Shown here: positions 54,221 through 63,390 of the stretch, in pieces
Numbering within the stretch: the first letter of the stretch is position 1
Layout: each line of letters starts with the position of its first letter
Origin: Bradyrhizobium diversitatis
Lineage (GTDB): Bacteria > Pseudomonadota > Alphaproteobacteria > Rhizobiales > Xanthobacteraceae
Reading direction: 5' to 3'
DNA: 64,000 nt
Assembly: GCF_016031635.1 (NCBI RefSeq)
Contig: NZ_JACEGD010000007.1
Coordinates: forward strand, 124,001 to 188,000
The notes under the pieces: model-generated
The model's database searches: none
What the model saw: only the letters and a program-made list of their open reading frames with translations
Told to the model about the DNA's origin: nothing
Made by a program: the position numbers and the translations under genes

Positions 54221-55651
54221 TCATGGCGAATGCGCTCGTCCGCGTTTGCAACGTGCGCGTCCAGTCCAACTTCCTCCTTTTGCGCACGCAATCTCTGAAT
54301 TGCCCGCGCCCTCCGAAGCAGAAATGGCGCCAGCAGCCGCGGTCGCCGTTTCCACGTCGGGCAGATCGCCCCCCCGGCCAAGCTGTGCATGCAGCGTGAT
54401 CGTGTCGAGCTCGCCTTCCCACCAGGACACGAACACAACGGCAACGCCATTGCCCATGATATTGGTGAGTGCGCGCACCTCGCTCATGAACTTGTCGATC
54501 GAGAACACGATCGCCATCCCTGGCACCAGAGCCGGATTGACCGCCGACAGTGTCGCGGCCAGCGTGATGAAGCCTGCCCCGGCGACCCCGCTCGCCCCTT
54601 TTGAGGTCAGCATCGCCACGATCAAAATCGTGATTTGCTGATCGAAAGCGAGGTCGAGCCCGAGGGCGCGCGCGATGAACAATGTCGCAAGCGTCATGTA
54701 GATATTGGTGCCGTCAAGATTAAACGAATAGCCGGTCGGCACCACGAGGCCGACCACGGGCTTCGAGCAGCCCAGCCGCTCGAGCTTCTCCATCAACTGT
54801 GGCAGCGCACTCTCGGAGGACGATGTGCCGAGCACAATCAAGAGTTCGTCTTTGATATAGACGATGAACTTGAAGATGGAGAAGCCGACGAACCGCGCGA
54901 TCAACCCGAGAACAAGGATGACGAACAACGCGGCGGTCGCGTAGAACAGCGTTATCAATCCGATCAGATTCGCCAGCGCCGAGGGTCCGAACTTACCTAC
55001 TGTAAATGCCATAGCGGCGAACGCTCCGATCGGCGCGGCCTTCATAATGATGGCGATCACGCCGAACACCGCTTGCGCGGCGTCGTCGATCGTGCTGCGC
55101 AGCCTCGCGCCGCGCTCTCCGAGCGCCATCAGTGAAAAGCCGAGCAGAATCGCAAACAGCAGCACCTGCAGGATGTCACCGCGCGCGAGCGCGCCGACCA
55201 CGCTGTCCGGAATGATGTTAAGGGCGAAATCGACGAACTTGGTCGCTTTCGCCTGCTCGACATAATTGGCGACTGCCACCGCATCGGGCTTGGCCGCAAG
55301 GCCGCGGCCGATCTGGAACAGATTGCCCATGACGAGGCCAATCACCAGCGCGAGGGTGGAGACGATCTCGAAATAGACCAGCGCCTTGATCCCCACCCGG
55401 CCGACCTTCTTCGCATCCTGGATATGGGCGATGCCGGAGACCACGGTGCAGAAGACGATGGGCGCGATCACCATCTTGATGAGCTTGATGAAGCCGTCGC
55501 CGAGCGCCTTCATCCAGTCGGAGGTGGCAAGCGATGGCCAGCCCCACCCGACGATGATGCCGAGCAGGATTGCGAACAACACCTGGACGTACAGGATCTT
55601 GTACCATGATCGAGCCATCCGCGCGGGTGGCGCAGCTGCAATGGTCGTCAT
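54221..55651 (-). CDS. dctA: DctA, C4-dicarboxylate:H+/Na+ symporter
   Basis: A DAACS-family carrier of 476 residues from ATG 55651 ([16 protein letters not shown]), with at least eight hydrophobic segments and the signature [45 protein letters not shown] and [15 protein letters not shown]. It brings malate, succinate and fumarate into bacteroids, the main carbon supply in nodules. The normal protein ends near [14 protein letters not shown]; here about 35 extra residues follow, so the stop may have been lost. The frame extends 36 residues upstream, which I reject. No dctBD neighbours. Confidence 0.93.
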   Translation of the reverse strand: MTTIAAAPPARMARSWYKILYVQVLFAILLGIIVGWGWPSLATSDWMKALGDGFIKLIKMVIAPIVFCTVVSGIAHIQDAKKVGRVGIKALVYFEIVSTLALVIGLVMGNLFQIGRGLAAKPDAVAVANYVEQAKATKFVDFALNIIPDSVVGALARGDILQVLLFAILLGFSLMALGERGARLRSTIDDAAQAVFGVIAIIMKAAPIGAFAAMAFTVGKFGPSALANLIGLITLFYATAALFVILVLGLIARFVGFSIFKFIVYIKDELLIVLGTSSSESALPQLMEKLERLGCSKPVVGLVVPTGYSFNLDGTNIYMTLATLFIARALGLDLAFDQQITILIVAMLTSKGASGVAGAGFITLAATLSAVNPALVPGMAIVFSIDKFMSEVRALTNIMGNGVAVVFVSWWEGELDTITLHAQLGRGGDLPDVETATAAAGAISASEGAGNSEIACAKGGSWTGRARCKRGRAHSP

Positions 55652-55880
55652 AACGCTCCTCCCAGGTTTGGCGACGGTCCCGCTCGATGGGGTATCGGAG
55701 TTGCTCCGACACCATCCCGCAAGCGAACTTCTGACCCCAAGAATCGTGGGCCAGAACATCTCGATGACGAGCGGGTCTCTCGCTCTTCGTCAAAACGCGC
55801 CGATCGCGTTCCCTTCACTTCTCGTTCACGGCCGACTTCTTTCCTGGCCAAGCCAAGGTTCGGCTTCGAGTTGACTGCGC

Positions 55881-57128
55881 TCAGGCTCGTTTGAAGCGCT
55901 CAGCGATGAATGCATCATCGTTGTCCGGATGAACACGCGTGCTTCTTGTCTCCCAAGCCGCATCGAGCGCCTGATACATGTCCGCGATCAGGTCGCTCGC
56001 GTCCTCCAAGCCCGCGTGAACCCGTATCAGCGGTCCAGTGAGAGCACGCGATGGTTCCGCGCGTTTTAATGGGTCGACATGCATCACCAGGCTTTCAAAT
56101 CCGCCCCACGACCAGCCGATGCCAAAAAGTCGCAGCCGATTGAAGAAAGTCGAAAGCTGCGGCTGCGACATCGGTTTCAGCGCAACGCCAAAGAGGCCGC
56201 TCGCCCCTGAAAAGTCGCGCTTCCAAAGCTCATGGCCAGGATCGCTTGGACACGCCGGGTGCAAGATGTCGTCGACAGCTGGATGCGACTGAAGGCTTTG
56301 GGCCAGCTTGAGACCGTTGTCCCAATGACGCTTCATGCGGACGGCTAGGGTACGCAGTCCCCGCAGGGCCAAATAGATGTCATCCGGCCCAGCAATCTCC
56401 CCGAAATCGTGGGCGCTCGATCGCAGCGCCGGCCAGGCCGATTCGTTTGCGGTGGCAATACCAAGCAGCGCGTCTGAATGGCCGACGATATATTTGGTCG
56501 CCGCTTGGATCGAGATGTCGACGCCATGCGCAAACGGCTTGAAATACAGAGCCGTTGCCCATGTATTATCCATGACCACGAGCGCAGCGGAGCGATGGGA
56601 GATGGCAGCAAGCGCAGGGACGTTTTGAACCTCGAACGTGAGGGACGAAGGTGATTCCAGATAGATGGCCCGGGTCTTCTGGGTGATTTTCGCTGCAAGC
56701 TCGGCAGGCTGCGTTGGAGAGAAGTATTGCACCGTGATCTGAAGTCTTGAGAGAACCTCGTCCGCGAATGTCCTGAGAGGTGTATAGACGCCGTCGCTGA
56801 TCAGAACATGGTCGCCTGCGCGCAGAAGGCCGAGAAGCGAATGGGTGCAGGCAGAGAGCCCCGACGGAAACAGGAGCGAGCGATAGCCACCCTCCAGTTC
56901 GCAGACGGCAAGCTCGAGTGCGCGGGACAGAGGCGAGCCAAAGCGGCCGTAGTTGGCCGTCGGATCGCTCTGCCTGCGCGCTTCGTATTCCTCCAGGGTT
57001 TCCGAAACAACTGTGGAGCCCCGGTAGACGGGCATGTTGACCATCCCGGAATGTTCGGCGGGCGCACGCCCGAGACGAGAAAGCCGGGTCTCGATCTCCA
57101 GGTCCTTGCTGTCCTCCAGGTATTTCAT
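55881..57128 (-). CDS. metC: Cystathionine beta-lyase-like PLP enzyme (MetC type)
   Basis: A 415-residue Cys/Met-metabolism PLP enzyme: NMPVYRGSTVVSETLEEYE, ANYGRFGSPLSRALELAVCELEGG, FPSGLSACTHSLLGLL, VVMDNTWATALYFKPFAHG, the PLP-Lys block SIQAATKYIVGHSDALLG and C-terminal IGWSWGGFESLVMHV. The most likely reaction is splitting cystathionine to homocysteine, pyruvate and ammonia; a gamma-lyase or related role is possible. The gene name is by resemblance to MetC. Separate from dctA by 229 bp. Confidence 0.85.
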   Translation of the reverse strand: MKYLEDSKDLEIETRLSRLGRAPAEHSGMVNMPVYRGSTVVSETLEEYEARRQSDPTANYGRFGSPLSRALELAVCELEGGYRSLLFPSGLSACTHSLLGLLRAGDHVLISDGVYTPLRTFADEVLSRLQITVQYFSPTQPAELAAKITQKTRAIYLESPSSLTFEVQNVPALAAISHRSAALVVMDNTWATALYFKPFAHGVDISIQAATKYIVGHSDALLGIATANESAWPALRSSAHDFGEIAGPDDIYLALRGLRTLAVRMKRHWDNGLKLAQSLQSHPAVDDILHPACPSDPGHELWKRDFSGASGLFGVALKPMSQPQLSTFFNRLRLFGIGWSWGGFESLVMHVDPLKRAEPSRALTGPLIRVHAGLEDASDLIADMYQALDAAWETRSTRVHPDNDDAFIAERFKRA

Positions 57129-58058
57129 TGCTTCTTTCTAATTGAGCTGGTTTTCGGCCTGGCTGGTGAGAACGACACGAGGTGGCGTTCGTATGGGCTT
57201 AGTAGATGCGAGTCGTTTTCGCAGGCCTCCTCCTCGTTCTGCATGAAATCGGCTCCCTCCTTCGCACCAGAACCATCTGCGTTGCGTTCGCCTCATCAAG
57301 ATTGGTCGCACATCAGGACGGCGTAGTATCACAGATCATCCCCTTGTAAGATCCACCGACAGGCCGGCATTGACTGCCTCCTATCAAGTCGAGCCAAATC
57401 CCCTAACCGCAACAAGAGCAAGAGGCGGGCCAAACATGCTGCGCCTTCGATCGCAACGGTTGATCGTAAATGCGCAGCGGCATGGGCGTCGCGCGCGCAC
57501 TTTGTCTCAAACGAAACACATCATGTTGAGAACCCGCCATTATCGGGCGACTAAGTTCTAGCTGGCTTTTCCCGATGATGTTGTGAACGAGATAGACCAG
57601 CAGCGCGTGCTTGCCGCGTTTTGATACCAATGCGGACTTGATCGTTTGAGCCTTCGGTCCACTCACGCACGTGACGTGATCCGTCAGAGGGAGTAGATGG
57701 TGAGTGTTTCCGGTTTCCGGTCGTGGCGACCCAAGGAAATGGGACGACATGATAGCACTCGCTCGATTCTCTACGATCCTCGCTGCTTCGGTGCACGCGC
57801 GTGTCATGATCGCTCTGGTTCGAGTTCACCGACGACTTCACTTCCTGTTGGGATTGACGCGCGCGCCCCTGGGGTTCGATACACGATGGACCCCTGCCTG
57901 CTGTGCCGGTTGATCATGATTTACAAGCGCGCAAGCTGACGCGGCGTTAGGTTCAAGCGCTTCTGGAAGCGAGAATGTTGCGCGACAGCTACAGCAATTC
58001 GAGACAGCACTGTTATTACGCGTGCGGCGCAGGGGAAATGTGAAGGAGCGTATTCGAA
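57129..58058. other. Intergenic stretch with a degenerate MerR-type site
   Basis: About 930 bp, no gene. A site on the minus strand (57932-57956: TTGAAC, ACGCCGCGTCAG) follows the MerR pattern but lacks a -10 box, so it may be an operator without promoter activity or a decayed copy. Confidence 0.4.
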
Positions 58059-58802
58059 ATGAAGAAGTTGTTGCTTGTGACTGCCAGCATCGTCGCGTTG
58101 ATCGGGGCAACGCCCGTATTCGCCGCCGATCTCACTCAGCAGCCCATCTACACCAAAGCACCGCCGATGCCGGCACCGGTCGCGGCCGCAATCTATGACT
58201 GGAGCGGCTTCTATCTTGGTGCCAATGGCGGCTGGGGTTCGACCCATAGCTCCTGGGATTTTGGAGGCGTCACGCCCGAAGGCTCTCATGACGCGAGCGG
58301 TGGAACCGTTGGTGGCCAGTTTGGCTATCGCTGGCAGACGGGCCAGGTCGTTTTCGGTGTCGAAGGCCAAGGCAACTGGGCCGATTTCAACGGCTCCAAT
58401 GTCAGCACCGGCTTCCCGGGCGACATCAATCAGACCAAGACCGGGTCGTTCGGCCTGCTTACAGGCCAGGTCGGCTATGCCATCAACAACGTATTGCTCT
58501 ACGCCAAGGGCGGTGCCGCGGTGACCGGCAATACCTATCAGATCAACACCCTCGCCGGCGCGCCGCTGGCGAGCACCGACAATACCCGCTGGGGCGGCGT
58601 GGTCGGGGCGGGCATCGAACTCGGCTTCGCGCCGAATTGGTCGGTCGGGCTCGAGTACGACCATATATTCCGGCAAGACGCTAACGTGAACTTCAACACC
58701 CCTGCGGGTGCGGTCGCTAGCGAGCGCATCGGGCAGGATTTCGATCTGCTGACCGCGCGGCTCAATTACAAGTTCTGGGGCCCCGTAGTTCTCAAATACT
58801 GA
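58059..58802 (+). CDS. Outer-membrane beta-barrel protein, Omp25/Omp31 type
   Basis: A 247-residue porin-like protein with signal peptide (KKLLLVTASIVALIGATPVFA) and then WSGFYLGANGGWGS, GGQFGYRWQTGQVVFGVEGQ and an end in KFWGPVVLKY (C-terminal aromatic of barrel proteins). It matches the small 8-stranded Omp25/31 family found in alphaproteobacteria. GAAGGAG-like ribosome site, and a strong terminator follows at 58832. Confidence 0.9.
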   Translation: MKKLLLVTASIVALIGATPVFAADLTQQPIYTKAPPMPAPVAAAIYDWSGFYLGANGGWGSTHSSWDFGGVTPEGSHDASGGTVGGQFGYRWQTGQVVFGVEGQGNWADFNGSNVSTGFPGDINQTKTGSFGLLTGQVGYAINNVLLYAKGGAAVTGNTYQINTLAGAPLASTDNTRWGGVVGAGIELGFAPNWSVGLEYDHIFRQDANVNFNTPAGAVASERIGQDFDLLTARLNYKFWGPVVLKY

Positions 58803-58831
58803 CTCCATCGCGTTAGAGCGACGGATCGAGA

Positions 58832-58860
58832 GCCCCGGCCCCAGGCCGGGGCTCTTTTTC
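58832..58860 (+). terminator. Rho-independent terminator of the Omp gene
   Basis: AGCCCCGGCC pairs with GGCCGGGGCT around CCA, followed by CTTTTT, 30 bp after the gene's stop. Confidence 0.9.
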
Positions 58861-59005
58861 AGCTGTTCATTGGCCTCCAACCCGAGCTGCGCGCCTTTCT
58901 TCGCGTGCAGGCCGGTTATTGCGCGACGACGTTAAGCTTGCACGTCGTATCGGTCAGGCAGACCGCAAAAGTACTGTGAGGTTCATACATCGGCCAACAT
59001 TTGCA

Positions 59006-60007
59006 ATGAGAGAGCACTGGTCGAGGCAAGAGCCTTGGCTTGCGTGCAAATTGAAGTGGAGACGTTGGTTGCGAGCAGATTTTTCGCGTATCAATCGGGA
59101 TAAAGCTATCTTCGATGACATTTACGCTTTGGATGATCCAAGAGCGTATTTCTCTGTCCTGGGAGACCTGGATTACATGATCCCGGATGTGGCGGAGCCG
59201 GTCGTGCGTCAGATTCTAGCAGCGAAAGCTTCGGCAACCAGCGTTAAGCCGACTGTGCTTGATGTCGGCTGTTCATACGGCATCAATGCGGCAGTGCATC
59301 GGTTTCCACTGACCTTCGGCGGCTTGCGTCACCGCTATGCCCGGCGCGAGATGAGGGCGATCAGTTCCGAGACACTGGTGGATCTCGATCGCAAGTTTTA
59401 TTCGGCTTGGCCTGATGTTGGTCTAGCGCGGTTTATCGGTCTCGATGTCTCGGCACCGGCAATCCGCTATGCAACGGCCGTTGGCCTGCTCGAGCAGGGT
59501 ATTGTCGCCGACCTTGAAAAGGAATCGCTTTCGCCGGAAGGCGCGCGTATTCTCCGTTCCGCTGATGTCATCATGTCGACGGGCTGCATCGGCTACGTGA
59601 CCGAGAAGACGTTCAGCAAACTTCTCGACGTGACAGAGAAGCGTCCATGGATCATCTCTTTCGTGCTGCGGATGTTCCCATATGATTCCCTGGCTGCGAC
59701 CTTCGAAAAGCGTGGTCTTGTGACGGAACGCCTTACTGGTGCGACATTTATTCAGCGTCGATTTCGCGACGCTGAGGAATTTGAAAGGAGCTTGGCCACG
59801 TTGGCAACTCTTGGCATCGATGCGACCGGACTTGAATCGGAAGGTCTGTTCCACGCCGATCTGATCTTGTCCCGCCCTGCATCGGATGCACGCGCCGCCC
59901 CGCTCGAAGACATTGTCACCGTCGCCAGCGGTCGAGGTCGGCCAATCGGGCCGCGTTACGTTCACGTTGGAGGTCACGAGGGTTTGCAGGTCGCACTGGA
60001 GCCGTGA
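59006..60007 (+). CDS. SAM-dependent methyltransferase-like protein
   Basis: A 333-residue class I methyltransferase-like protein with motif I TVLDVGCSYGINAAVHRF, RFIGLDVSAPAIRYATAVGL (acidic ribose-binding loop) and ADVIMSTGCIGYVTEKTF. A C-terminal extension follows. The substrate is unknown; it is not NodS. ATG 59006 is chosen because it begins the first compact segment; the frame opens 29 residues earlier. No neighbour suggests a pathway. Confidence 0.75.
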   Translation: MREHWSRQEPWLACKLKWRRWLRADFSRINRDKAIFDDIYALDDPRAYFSVLGDLDYMIPDVAEPVVRQILAAKASATSVKPTVLDVGCSYGINAAVHRFPLTFGGLRHRYARREMRAISSETLVDLDRKFYSAWPDVGLARFIGLDVSAPAIRYATAVGLLEQGIVADLEKESLSPEGARILRSADVIMSTGCIGYVTEKTFSKLLDVTEKRPWIISFVLRMFPYDSLAATFEKRGLVTERLTGATFIQRRFRDAEEFERSLATLATLGIDATGLESEGLFHADLILSRPASDARAAPLEDIVTVASGRGRPIGPRYVHVGGHEGLQVALEP

Positions 60008-60926
60008 GAGGTTCGCGTTTTCAAAGATAGCCGCGCGTGCGCCCCGGAACGACGCGCGCAATTAGATCATGCTCCCTTCCTTTCGAGGTTGGAGCATGAT
60101 CAGGCTTGGCTACGCGGCTGCGACACGCGCACCTATCGAGCGCGGCGGTACCGGGTCCGGGCGGCCGGCGCGCATCGAGCAACGCGCTGCTCGATATCTC
60201 TCTTGCTGGACTTAATAGCAGGGTCAGCGAATTGGCTTTGCCCGTTTCCGAGAGTGAAACGGGGCGGCATCCCGAGGCCGATCGGCACAGTGAGGCGTCT
60301 GGAGCAGCTCGCTCAATATCACGGTTGAGGGAGCCAGTATCGAAGCGGCTCTCAGCGCCGCCGACCGGGAAGATGCCAGCAACTGAGTGAATGCCGCGCG
60401 GCCAAAGGCGTGTAACGCGACCCGAGACACCTTAATTCGCCTGTCGCCTGCAATCGCGCTCGCTCTGCATATCGCATGATTTCACGATGACGGCGAATGC
60501 CGGCCAAATGGAGCATTGGGCTCGCACCTCGGTTCGGCACAGCCCGCTCTGGCAGAGTGACGGTCTCAATCTATTCTCCGAAGTGGCTCTCAAGAGGCTT
60601 GAATCGGACGTAACGTCAGTTTGTATCATCATGCAAGTTAAGGCGGCGGACCGCGTCCGACCGTCGGTCAGCTGCCTGACGCGTGATAAGACTTGTGAAC
60701 CTCTCAGACCTTCGAACCTGCATCGGGACACTCTGTTCGGATGCCCGGGCCCTCCCCACACCGCCAATCGGTCACCATGCGCGCTCCGGCGGCCGCTCAG
60801 GTGAATCGGACTTCTGAGATCGGAGCACGACATTCTCGCATCCCGGCGGGGCTTGAACGCGAGCTCGCCCATCGCATGACCATCACGCCGTGCAGCAATC
60901 GTAGATCACACCGACAGAGGATAGCC
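60008..60926. other. Gap holding MerR-type promoter F
   Basis: About 920 bp, no gene other than the promoter at 60599-60629. The small frame starting at 60631 overlaps the promoter's downstream edge and is not likely to be translated. Confidence 0.45.
60599..60629 (+). promoter_or_regulatory. MerR-type promoter F
   Basis: TTGAAT and TATCAT flank a 19-bp spacer with ACGTAACGT, sharing 18 of its 19 bases with promoter B. It lies about 300 bp before a secreted Cys-rich protein. Confidence 0.75.
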
Positions 60927-61232
60927 GTGAATTACATGCAGCGAACCAACCGGTCGTCGCGCCCCAGAGCGCATCGCTATGCAATTGCGCTTTTTGGCGT
61001 TGCGATGACGACAGCTCTGTCCTGCGGAAGCGTAGATGCGCGGGATCGCCCGGTCCCGGCGGAGGCGCGTCAGGCGTGCACACCGGATGCGCTTCGCCTC
61101 TGCGGCGCTCACATACCTGATGAGGACGCCGTCGCCGCCTGTCTCAAAGCCAATATCCAACGCTTGAGCGTGCAATGTCGCCAGATCATCTCGGTTCGGG
61201 ATGCTGCCACAGGAAATGGGGGCCCGAGATGA
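60927..61232 (+). CDS. Exported Cys-rich repeat protein (101 aa)
   Basis: Has an export signal (RYAIALFGVAMTTALSCGSVDA) and then a short Cys-rich module: QACTPDALRLCGAHIPDEDAVAACLKANIQRLSVQCRQI, resembling one repeat of the cysteine-rich GLG1/FGF-receptor type found in small Bradyrhizobium exported proteins. GTG 60927 has AGAGGA at five bases; ATG 60936 is less well placed. Promoter F, 298 bp upstream, may drive it. Function unknown; the position in the periplasm is inferred. Confidence 0.7.
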   Translation: MNYMQRTNRSSRPRAHRYAIALFGVAMTTALSCGSVDARDRPVPAEARQACTPDALRLCGAHIPDEDAVAACLKANIQRLSVQCRQIISVRDAATGNGGPR

Positions 61233-61408
61233 GGTATGCGCGACAGGTGGTTTCGCTTCAACATATTCGTGCCGCGGCACGTGTGCGTGGCGCCGCCTTA
61301 AACCAATCCGATCAATGGCTGTAATACGTGACGCAGGGCTCACAGGACGATCGTCGGGCTCAAGCTAAACGTCTGTGGTCGGGCAATCAAACAGCTGAAG
61401 ATATCCCA

Positions 61409-62884
61409 ATGCACGAACTGCCTTTTGATAGCGTTCTGATCGCCAATAGGGGGGAGATCGCCGTTCGTATCATCAAGACCCTTCGCAAGCTAGGGCTTCG
61501 TTCTGCGATCGTCTACCACGACATTGATGCCGGCACGCCTGCCGTCTCTATGGCCGATGCAGCCATCGCGATCGACGGACGCACGCCGAATGCTGCCTAT
61601 CTCGACATCCCGCAGATTATCGCCGCCGCCCGAAAGGCGAATGCTGGTGCACTGCATCCAGGGTATGGATTTCTGTCGGAGAACGCGGAGTTCGCCAAGG
61701 CCGTTACGAGCGCCGGCATCACCTTCATCGGACCTGCCCCCGAAAGCATCGAATTGATGGGCGACAAAATCCGAGCTCGCAACTTCGTTCAGCGACACGG
61801 GTTTCCAGTCGCTCCTTGCGCCATCGAGGAAGATGATCCAACGACCTTCGTGCGCAGAGCCCGGGCCATGGGACCGCCATTGCTGGTCAAACCTTCCGCG
61901 GCCGGTGGCGGCAAGGGCATGCAGATCGTGCGCGACATCGGGCTCCTAGAGGACGCAATTGCGCGGGCTCGCAGCGAGGCGCAGCGCTACTTCGGAGACG
62001 GCCGGCTTTACGTCGAACGATATATCGAAACCCCGCGCCATATCGAAGTCCAGGTGCTCGGCGACGCCTTGGGAACGGTTGCTCATCTGTTTGAGCGGGA
62101 GTGCTCGATCCAGCGTCGGTTTCAGAAGCTGATCGAAGAGGCGCCCGCCCCGGGGCTGTCGTCGGAGTTGCGCCAACGGATCTGCGATAGCGCCGTTGGT
62201 ATCGCCCGTGCAGCCAACTATCGCAATGCAGGCACTGTCGAATTCCTCCTTAGCGGAGGAGAGTTCCACTTTCTGGAAATGAATACACGTTTGCAAGTTG
62301 AGCATCCCGTGACCGAGATGATCACCGGCGTTGATCTTGTTGCCGAACAGATCCACATCGCTGCGGGGCGCCCACTTCGATTGACACAATCGGACATTGT
62401 GCCGAGCGGACACGCGATCGAAGCCAGGTTGTGTGCCGAAGCGCCGGAGCGCGGATATGCTCCAACGACAGGCAAGGTCCTTGTGCTCGACTACCCCAGC
62501 GGCGACGGTATACGCATCGACAGTGGCCTTTCGCGAGATCAGAAGATCACGACAGCATTCGACCCCTTGCTCGCCAAGATCATCGCGCATTCGCCCTCGC
62601 GTGTCGAGACCGCGCAAAAGGCGCATCGCGCGTTGCGGGACTTGGTGCTGCTCGGTTGCACAACCAACGCCAGCTTTCTTGCCCGTATCCTCGCGGATGA
62701 TGGATTTCTGCATGGACACATTCACACGGGCTATCTTGAGGAACATCCGCACATCGCCGCCGGCGACCCCCGGGCCGACTTATCAGGGTTCCTGGCAGCA
62801 GGCGCCCTCCTGACCGGACCGGTCCGCGAATCGGCAGATGCCGTGTCCGATCTTCACGCGGCGCTGGGCAGTTGGAGAAACTAG
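61409..62884 (+). CDS. Biotin carboxylase subunit (AccC-like)
   Basis: A 491-residue biotin carboxylase: FDSVLIANRGEIAVRIIKTL, ATP-grasp loops VKPSAAGGGKGMQIVRD, LYVERYIETPRHIEVQVLGD, EMNTRLQVEHPVTEMITGVDLV and RIDSGLSRDQKITTAFDPLLAKI. It carboxylates biotin on the carrier protein encoded next. The ATG at 61409 starts the normal N-terminus; the frame opens 27 residues earlier. The cluster of separate carboxylase, carrier and carboxyltransferase is typical of acyl-CoA carboxylases such as methylcrotonyl- or propionyl-CoA type. Confidence 0.9.
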   Translation: MHELPFDSVLIANRGEIAVRIIKTLRKLGLRSAIVYHDIDAGTPAVSMADAAIAIDGRTPNAAYLDIPQIIAAARKANAGALHPGYGFLSENAEFAKAVTSAGITFIGPAPESIELMGDKIRARNFVQRHGFPVAPCAIEEDDPTTFVRRARAMGPPLLVKPSAAGGGKGMQIVRDIGLLEDAIARARSEAQRYFGDGRLYVERYIETPRHIEVQVLGDALGTVAHLFERECSIQRRFQKLIEEAPAPGLSSELRQRICDSAVGIARAANYRNAGTVEFLLSGGEFHFLEMNTRLQVEHPVTEMITGVDLVAEQIHIAAGRPLRLTQSDIVPSGHAIEARLCAEAPERGYAPTTGKVLVLDYPSGDGIRIDSGLSRDQKITTAFDPLLAKIIAHSPSRVETAQKAHRALRDLVLLGCTTNASFLARILADDGFLHGHIHTGYLEEHPHIAAGDPRADLSGFLAAGALLTGPVRESADAVSDLHAALGSWRN

Positions 62885-62885
62885 C

Positions 62886-63389
62886 GTGAATCACTCTTTT
62901 GAGGTCGATGGCGTCGAATACCAGCTATGGCTGTCTCGATGCCGAGAGGGTTACCGTCTCTGCTTGCATGACAGGGTGATCGCCCCGATCGCGTTCTCCC
63001 ATCGCCGTGATGGCTGCGGTGTTGTTATGATTGCGGGTGAAAGCCAGCCGGTCAGGTTCGCTATTGATGGCGAGACCATTCACGTGCACATGAACGGCGA
63101 AACGCGCAGTTTGCATTACTGCGACCCATTGCGAACGCTTGCTAGGTCGAGGCAGGAGATAAGCCAAACCGTCGCTCGCGCGCCCATGCCGGGCGTCGTC
63201 ATTGTCGCCCGGGTTTCGCCTGGCGAGGCCGTTTCTGCCGGGACGGCCCTGATGACGATCGAGAGCATGAAGTTGGAGACCGTCATACGGTCTCCACAAG
63301 ACGGCATTGTCGAGCGTATTCACTTCAAGGAAGGCGAGAGCTTTGAGCAGGATGCTGTCCTGGTTACGCTCCTCGAGGAGCGGACCTGA
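62886..63389 (+). CDS. Biotin carboxyl carrier protein
   Basis: A 167-residue protein with a biotin/lipoyl domain at the C-terminus: ARAPMPGVVIVARVSPGEAVSAGTALMTIESMKLETVIRSP, with biotin Lys in ESMKLE (the usual EAMKM varied). The N-terminal 100 residues are a linker domain like that of acyl-CoA carboxylase alpha chains. GTG 62886 starts just after the TAG of accC (62882-62884); an ATG at 62838 within the accC end is an alternative. It carries CO2 between the carboxylase and the carboxyltransferase. Confidence 0.9.
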   Translation: MNHSFEVDGVEYQLWLSRCREGYRLCLHDRVIAPIAFSHRRDGCGVVMIAGESQPVRFAIDGETIHVHMNGETRSLHYCDPLRTLARSRQEISQTVARAPMPGVVIVARVSPGEAVSAGTALMTIESMKLETVIRSPQDGIVERIHFKEGESFEQDAVLVTLLEERT

Positions 63390-63390
63390 A

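Noticed and set aside
57869..57890. GGGTTCGATACAC resembling a tRNA T-loop
   Set aside because: No matching acceptor, D or anticodon stems around it.
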